From NCBI RefSeq assembly GCF_901000735.1, contig NC_081541.1:21176941-21240940 (forward strand): 64,000 bases of DNA, written 5' to 3'. Shown here piece after piece: positions 57,186-64,000 of this stretch. Both the position numbers and the translations under genes were made by a program. The notes beneath the pieces are model-generated. The model was not told the DNA's origin. It made no database searches and was given only the letters and a program-made list of their open reading frames with translations. The first letter of the stretch is position 1, and the number at the start of each line of letters is the position of its first letter. The stretch comes from Corylus avellana. Lineage: Eukaryota > Streptophyta > Magnoliopsida > Fagales > Betulaceae.

Positions 57186-58459
57186 TGAATTTTCAGTTTG
57201 GCAATTTTAATGCTTCTCCTAGTTGTAGGAGACCAGCTCCTACTAACTACTCTCAAAATTTTCACCCATATGGACCATGTTCATACTACTCCAATCCTTA
57301 TCACAGTTCTAGTAATTGTCCATCTTAGGGAGAATTTTCTAATTTCTCGTATGAGCAGATGAACACCAATTTCTCCTACCAGGGGTTTCAATCAAATTCT
57401 AATTTTTATACCTTGGACTAGAGTACCCATTATGATTTCTCGTGGAAAGATTATGCTAAAGGAAATTATGCTCCCCAAGTTGATGAATTGCACCATCCTG
57501 AATATCCGCAGTTCGACAACCAACTTGATGTATTGCAACAATTTTCTTCTTCGTTGGAGGACACACTCAAAACATTCACGCAAAGAAGTGGCCAGTCCCT
57601 ATAAGAAGTCAAAGATGCCACTATGGCAAACACTGAAGCAATTGCAAGGTTGGAAGGACAACTTGGTCATCTTGTTGATTAAATCAATCAGATAGAGGAA
57701 GAAGAGTTTCTAGGTCACCTGATGGCAAAAGGAGACTACATGATGGATAAGGATGATGATAGCAGTTCTTATCTTGAGCATGTCCAAGCCACCACCACAC
57801 TTGAGAGAGAAGAAAGTGTTGACGAGACTGTTAATGAGACAAGTCTAGAGGATCCTTTGGGAGAGTGTTTTGCTCAATTTGGATGTGACCTAGCTCTTGA
57901 CAAGTTCCTTGAGCAAGCTGAGACTTCTAATGAGCCAAGGCTGGAGGATCCTCTAGAAGAGTGCTTTGCTCAATTTGAATTTGATCTAGACCTTGATATG
58001 ATACGTGAGCAAGCTAAGGCCTTATTGGATTCCACTCCTGATATGCAAAATGAGAATGGGGAAGGAAAAGAGGAGAAAGTTGAGCACCTAGAGAAAAATG
58101 AGCCCCCGTCAACTCTAAGTTGGTCCAATGACAAGGAAGTGAGTACTGAAAGTCATTCCTTCATCACAATCCCTCTTAAGACACTTCATGAACCCCAAGC
58201 TTTAGTTCTGCAATGTCTCAAAGAGCCATCTCATGCTAAACTTCTCAAGGATCTATGCACACAATTTCACAAATCTAGGAACCATGTTCCTAAGAAGATC
58301 CTTCGAAGTAAGCAGCTGGGCTACCTGAGACGGGAAAACATCCTTCTAGAGGGCTATCAAATTCTAAGGAAGAAAGGGTGGAAGGGATTGGTCGGACATC
58401 CAAATGATCGGGGAAAATACGGTAGTTTTTTTTCTTTTTTTTTCGCACTTCATTTTTAG
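57186..58459 (+). pseudogene. Gag-derived frame of the pol-less element, several stops
   Basis: Begins MNFQFGNFNASPSCRR, with damaged zinc knuckle (CSYYSNPYHSSSNC). Stops occur near 57326, 57418, 57601 and 57680. The C-terminal 57722-58459 is open: it has the linker LEDPLGECFAQFGCDLALDK, then a second tandem version (LEDPLEECFAQFEFDLDLDM), and the basic end KILRSKQLGYLRREN and KGWKGLVGHPNDRGK. The tandem linker is a duplication relative to 31745-33070. Confidence 0.72.
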
Positions 58460-59792
58460 AATTCTTTTTTCTTTTGTCATTTTATTTCGTGTCATTTTCT
58501 TTTTATTTCTAACAGCAATTAACCTTGTCATGCGTGTTTCTGTGAGAAAATATTGCTATTAGATTTGTTGATAAGTGTTTTGGTGTTTAAGTTTGGGGGA
58601 TGCCCTGGCCTTTGCACACTTTGGTTTACTCATCCCACGGTATTGTATCTCTTTACACATTGGGAACAATGTGTCATTTAAGTTTGGGGGTGTGGAAGAA
58701 CACCATTGATGTTCGTTTAAGCCTATTTGTTTGTTTGTTTTGTTAAAAAAAATAAATAAAATTTGTGCTATGTTGTTGATGAACCATGAGTTACACTGTA
58801 ACTGCGGTTTGCATTTCATTGGTTTGTTTAACATCTTGAACACATCATCATCATTAGGAATTTGAGTCATTTGTCTCATTTTTGGCTTAGAGAGGCTTCA
58901 CATGTTTCCGTTGATTATCACGAGCACATTAGCATAGGATATGTGAGGTATGAGATTTGAAATGAATAGTGTGTATTTTGAGATTTGCAGGATGTATTGT
59001 GGATGAAACCTTGGCTTAAGATTAAAAAAAAAAATCATCATCATTTTGAGTTTTGACTGAGTAACCGAACGTCTTGCCTCATTAAGCATTGGGTGTTTGC
59101 GTAAAAAGGTGTGAAATTCAGTTTGGTTGAGTGTATGGCTAGTTTGGCTTCGTAGCCTTTTTGACTTGAGTTACTAAGCCCTTAGGGATGTTTTCACATG
59201 TAGTGCCCTAAAACCATCTAGTTTGGGAGTCAGTGGCCCAACACTCATTACATAGGTCAATTAGAAGCTTAAGGGAGCCGAGCATTGCACAGCCTATACA
59301 GAAATAAAAAATGCATATCTCGACTTAAGCGTTGGTTGTTTTCATCTGAATGAATTCCTATGACTTTTGAAGTATACCCAACTTCGAGAAAAAAAATTGA
59401 AGCCTCATGATTGTATGTTAGACTCACATTGCACTTTTTGTAACATGTGTTGTCTCAAAATTCCATCTTTCAGTTGAATGATTTGTGATTGATTTGATGA
59501 TATGATTGCGGTGTTCACTGTGTTAAACATGCTCATGATGTAAGAACCGTCTGTTTATGTGGAAATTTATGTTTATCAATGACATAGTGCAAAAATGTTT
59601 GTGGGTATCATTGATGTTAAACCCTCACGAGCATTCACTCGTCCTCTAGGGATGCCTAGGGGTTTAAAAGGCATGTTGCATATACTAAATGCAATCGTCT
59701 CTCCCATGACAATGGATTTATGTTTCATTTTTTATTATGTTTTTCATTTTGTTTTCGCTAAGGGACTAGCAAAATGTAAGTTTGGGGGTATT
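58460..59792 (+). mobile_element. 3' internal region with purine tracts and hairpins
   Basis: AAGTTTGGGGGATGCC at about 58590, hairpin CACATTG-GGAA-CAATGTG at 58656-58673, AAGTTTGGGGGTGTGG at about 58681, a poly-A tract at 59024-59034 where the relative carries the viral insert, the structured block 59619-59710, and the terminal AAGTTTGGGGG at 59778-59788. Confidence 0.78.
59619..59710 (+). ncRNA. Candidate structured RNA block
   Basis: AAACCC/GGGTTT, ACGAG/CTCGT and TTGCAT/ATGCAA are intact. In the last hairpin ACGA has become ATGA, exchanging a G-C for a G-U pair with TCGT. An independent copy relative to 46852. Confidence 0.5.
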
Positions 59793-60923
59793 TGATGAGT
59801 ACCAAATATTGCATATTTGGGCTCCTTAACTTGTATTTGTTAAACCCTTAGCTTTGTTATTTTCTGATGTTTTTGGGTAGTTTTGGTGTTTTAGTGTTTT
59901 GTAGGTTATTGAGAGAAAACTGTGGTTTTTGGTGCGAAAATTGTGAAGAAGTTGAGGAAGAGACTCTCAGCAAGTGCGCTCGTGCGCACTTGTGCAATCA
60001 CCCAAACTCGCTGCGCCTAAGTGTTATGCCGTAGAGCCCTGACTCATGCTCAAGTGCGCTCGAGCGCACCCATGCTAGCTTGGTAGCGCTGAAGCACTAG
60101 GTTTTAGTATTTATATCACTTTTTCTTCTGTAAAACACACGTTAGGAGGCGCCGTAGAGAGCATATTTTTGAATTTTTGTCGTTCTAGGTCTTTTGCTAC
60201 ATTTGTCTTTGCAAGTTTTACTTTTCTTAGGGTTTTAATTCGTTTTGATATGAGTTTTGTAATCATGAGAGGCTAAAACCTTCAACTAAGGTTGAAGATG
60301 AAGCCTCGTCTTTAATAAACAAACACCTTCTTGTCATTTTATTTATACAATTCTGATGTTTAATCCAATTGTTGTTCGAATTCAATTCAATTGCTTGATT
60401 AATTTCATTTGATTCAATGTTGTGTCTTTTATTCTTAAAATGTTGGATATTCATTTTGTTTCATCCATGGATACATCGAATGATTCGATTGAGAACGGAT
60501 ATCCATTGTGATTCATATATCAAACGGATACAGTAGATGATTTGATATCAATTGGATATTCATTGTGATTCGTTTAACGATTGGATTCATCGAATGATTT
60601 AATATGCATTTTTACGAACTTTGAACAATGTATAAAATTTATTGTTTGTTGGTTGTATGTATAAAATGCAAGAACTTGTTTGATTTGACAAGCTGGATTT
60701 AGAAAACCTTTTTTTTTCCATTAATTGTTTTTAATCATTTTATTTAGTTTATTTTAATTTTTGAATGACAAAATCACTCGAACTTCGGAACTAGGTTAAA
60801 ATAGAATTAGTTTAGATAAAAAATTGATTTTTGCAACACAACTCCCTGTGGTTCGACGTACTTGCACACACTTTATTATGCACGACTCGTGCGCTTGCGA
60901 GTTTTTTAAATTTGCACACATCA
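59793..60923 (+). mobile_element. Family A 3' LTR (1131 bp)
   Basis: TGATGAGTACCAAATATTGC to ACACATCA. It contains the perfect palindrome at 60055-60068. It is clearly diverged from the LTR at 55419 by substitutions and small deletions (for example near 60700 and 60857), so this pair is old or not born together. Confidence 0.85.
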
Positions 60924-60936
60924 AGTTTTGGGTATT
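60924..60936. other. 13-bp remnant between two LTRs
   Basis: AGTTTTGGGTATT joins the LTR end at 60923 to the next LTR start at 60937. Its left part matches the start of a primer site (AGTTTTGG) and its right part the end of a polypurine tract (TTTGGGTATT). The whole internal region of an element appears deleted at a TTTTGG-like microhomology. Confidence 0.6.
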
Positions 60937-63456
60937 TGTTGAGCGCCAAATATTGCATATTTGAGCCCCTTAATTTATGTTTTCTAAGCCTTTAGCTTTA
61001 TTATTTTCTAATTTTTTTGTTAGTTTGTTGTTCCAAGTATCTACCTAAATTAATAGGTAAATAATTATATGTTTTACCCGCAAGTGCACAAGGTCAACAT
61101 AGTAGCATAGTGTGCAAATACGGGGTCATTCTCACGAGGACTGCTGAATTTTGTCTAAATTAAATTCCCAAAGTGAAATAAAACAAAAGATTGGATTTAA
61201 ATTAATAATGATAAAAAGGTAGGGCTTTGATATCCACCACTAATTATATTTAGCTAATATATCAATATGCCAATGTTTTGATCATGTTATGAATATCTAA
61301 TGTTTGTCAACCTAAGGGCATTGGTATCTACTCCTTAAGCTATTGATTCCCCTAAGCAACGAATTAGCCATGGGTGTCTACTCTAATTCTTTTCTTTCTT
61401 AAAGGATTTAGCATGGGTGTCTACTAAGTTATTCTCTAAAAAAGCATAAAACTGTGGAAATCGACAAACACATGAGGCCTAGGGCATGGGTGTCTACTCC
61501 CGGTTCCCCATGTTGATTAACCCAAGAATCACGGTGTGGATTCTTTTGTTACTTAAGTTAAACCCAGAACTCAGTCATCCAAATTGATTTAACTAACTAG
61601 TCCATACCCCATGCACATCTTGATTAGGCACACACATATGAGGAATTCATGAAACTAGGTATTAATCAAGTTAGACATCATAACAAGATCATCACAAAGG
61701 CGCAAATATTGAATATTAACAAAACATAACTAGGGCTTCAATCTAGCCCTACTAAATAAATTAGCTACACATAGAATTAATGTTAAATATCTTCATAAAA
61801 TAAGGAAAAGAAAAGAAAAGAATAAACTCGAGACTTGAACTTGAAGAGCTCCAATTCTTCTCCTTACAAAGCATCCATTTTCTAAAGGCTTAAGGGTCTA
61901 TTTATAGGCTTTAGAAGTCCTTGACAAACTACTAAACCTAGGGATTTCTTAGGGTTTCAAAATCTATTACAATTGGGAGTTGGAAAACCCTAATATGGAA
62001 AGAATGACAATCTGGCCGCCACTTGATATGTCTCCTGTGCACGGGTGCGATCGATCGCAGCCCGTGTGCACTCGATCGCAGGTCTGCGATCGATCCTCTT
62101 TTGTTATGCGCTCAATCGCTCATGGCTTGCTTCGTGCTGTGTCTTCTCTGGTACTGTGCTCGATCGCAGGTATCCTGTGATTGATCACAGTGTCAGGGGG
62201 CTTCTGTTTTTCCCTTCTTCTCTCTTTGATCCCAAATCTTCCAGATTTACTTCATTTTCTTCCAAAAGCCTACAAAAGTATGGAAAACACAAAAAGGAAT
62301 TAAAATGACCTAATTAACTAAAATCAAAGGATTAAAACATGCAAGTTAAGGGCTGAAAATATGAATATTTTAACACTTAACATAGTTTCGGTGACTTAGC
62401 GATTTGCAGGTTGTTAAGAGTGAAATACAGCTTTAAGGTGAAAAAATTGCAAAGAAGAAAGAAAAAGTGGAATTCTAGAAATGCGATCGAGCGCATGGCA
62501 CCCACGCTCGAGCGTACTCCCGCATACACCCAAGCAACCAACGCACAAGCGCTGCGCCGCGAGAAGACCTGATATTTGCACGAGTGCGATCGAGCGCACT
62601 CGTTCGACCTGGTAGCACTAAAACCCTAGTTTTTTATTATAAATATCATAGCTTTTCTTTTTGTAAATGTACGGAGGCATGCCAGGGCACCGTTCTTTGT
62701 CGTTTTCTTGTTTTCTGGGCATTTTGTCACTTTGAGCTCGAATTCTTTTGTAAGTATTTGATTTTAATGAAGTTAATTAGTTTCTTTATGATTCATTTTG
62801 TCATGAAAGGCTAATTCTTCAACTAAGGTTGAAGATGAAGCCTCACCTTTGATTTGTTTTATATTTCTCATGTGGTTCGTACAATTCTGACCTTTAATGT
62901 GGTGTGTGTTCATTTCAATTCAATTATGTGAGAAAATTGTGATTGATTGTTGTTTATAAATTGTGAAAACGTTGGATATTCGTTGTGTCTCATCCAACAG
63001 ATTCATCAAATCTTTTTATTGAAATTGGATATCCATTGTTTTTCATTGTTCAAACGGATACATTGATGTTTTGGTCTCAATTGGATATACGTTGTGATTT
63101 GTAATAAGGATGGATTCATCGAATATTTCAATAGGTTAATTTTATAAAAACAATAGAACATGGATAGGGTTTAATTGCTTGTCGGATGTATGGACAAACC
63201 ATGAGAATGTATGCTTTGATTTGGTGAGGTGAATTCTGAAACCATAGTCTTTTATCATTTGATTACCTTTCATATTTTAGCTTAGTTCATATTTTTTGCA
63301 CAACACAATTCGAAATTCGGAAATAGGTTAAAATAGAATTAGTTTAGATAAAAATTGACTTTTGCAACGCAATTCCCTATAATTGACCTCACACTTGCAC
63401 ACGCTATATTACACACAACTCGTGCGCTTGCGAGTATCATTTTAAAACTCACAACA
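60937..63456 (+). mobile_element. Family A-like LTR split by a nested solo LTR
   Basis: 60937-61025 (TGTTGAGCGCCAAATATTGC onward) continues at 62388 and runs to ACTCACAACA at 63456. The second part has TGCGATCGAGCGCA at 62585-62598, GTACGGAGGCATGCC near 62669 and the AATTGACCTCACACTTGC signature near 63381. The 5 bases before and after the whole LTR do not match. Confidence 0.8.
61021..62387 (-). mobile_element. Solo family B LTR with 5-bp target duplication
   Basis: The LTR occupies 61026-62382 on the minus strand (TGTTGTTCC at its plus-strand left end, CACTTAACA at the right). It is flanked by TAGTT at 61021-61025 and again at 62383-62387. It contains TGCGATCGATCGCA at 62046-62059 and a reversed TATA box at 61898-61906. 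It matches 35910-37265 along its length. A solo LTR forms by recombination between the two LTRs of a full element. Confidence 0.9.
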
Positions 63457-64000
63457 CTGTGCAATGTTCGGCTCCCTTAAGCTTTCGAATTGACCAATGT
63501 AGCGAGTGTTGGGCCAGTGACTCCCAAACCAAATGGTTTTAGAGCACTAGATGCAGAAACATCCCTAAGGGCTTAATTATTCAAGTTAAAAATGCTACAA
63601 ATCCAAACTAGCCACACAATCATTCAATTGAATTTCTCATCTTTTTAAGCGAACGCTCAATGCTTAGTGAGGCAAGAGGTTCAGTTACTCAATGAGAAAC
63701 TCAAGCTAATTTTTTTTAAAAAAAACCAAGGTTTCATCAACACTTCATCCTACAAATCGCAAGATACACCCAAATCAAGTCAAATCTCGTACCTCACAGA
63801 CTCTATGCTAGTGTGCTTGTGATGATAAACTCAGACATGTGAAGTCTCTCCAATCCAATCAATTGAGTCAAATGACTCAAATTTCTAATGACATGTTGTG
63901 TTCAATACATTAAACAAACCAATGACATGCAAATCACAATTATGATGTAACTCATGCTCAATCAACATCATAGAATTTTTTTTTTTTTTTTTTAACAAAA
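63457..64000 (-). mobile_element. Inverted 3' internal region of an LTR element
   Basis: Reverse complement of a relative of 33430-33960: AACCAAATGGTTTTAGAGCA, the block GTGAGGCAAGAGGTTCAGTT ACTCAATGAG, and CAAGGTTTCATCAACACTTC. It ends in a T run at about 63970-63993, which corresponds to the A run near 33400. It continues past the window edge. Confidence 0.75.

Overview
This is nuclear DNA from a flowering plant, probably a woody eudicot. The evidence is one plant-type spliced gene surrounded by LTR retrotransposons with a tRNA-Asp-type primer site, L1-type LINE remnants and an endogenous plant pararetrovirus (family Caulimoviridae). I cannot name the species. Two runs of exactly 100 N (1084-1183 and 49078-49177) are scaffold gaps, and both are flanked by sequence that recurs elsewhere in the window.

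Layout. 1-1083 is an LTR of family A. 1184-7318 is a mostly non-coding block that returns as a direct repeat at 24424-29772. Between the copies lies the only gene that looks intact: on the minus strand, eight exons from 23449 to 16978 encode a YJU2/CCDC94-type splicing factor whose last intron holds a LINE. Also between the copies are two exons of a broken armadillo-repeat kinesin (9462-9981), minus-strand Ty3/gypsy gag (10310-11750) and reverse transcriptase (15840-16745) remnants, and LTR pieces of families B and C.

From 29773 onward the window is almost entirely mobile DNA. A short LTR element (29773-34515) carries LTR, primer site, a zinc-knuckle gag-like frame and a long 3' non-coding region, with no pol. 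It is followed by an inverted LTR mosaic, a family B LTR (35910-37265) and the 3' part of another element. That part is split by a longer-than-genome-length pararetrovirus insert (37960-46270) in the order movement protein, coat/zinc knuckle, protease, RT-RNase H, a 3' protein of unknown function, promoter, tRNA-Met primer site, and the start of the movement protein again. The virus plus its retrotransposon flank is present a second time (49178-57470). The window ends in a nested LTR array (59793-63456), including a solo LTR with a perfect 5-bp target duplication.

Most notable: (1) a structured RNA candidate of about 95 nt just upstream of the 3' LTR, seen in six copies, with pairings kept through wobble changes while reading frames break; (2) CpG-rich self-complementary 14-mers (TGCGCTCGAGCGCA and TGCGATCGATCGCA) concentrated upstream of LTR TATA boxes in otherwise different LTR families and in one leader; (3) an abrupt change from about 95% to more than 99.7% identity between the two virus copies, meaning either conversion/recent duplication or an assembly artefact.
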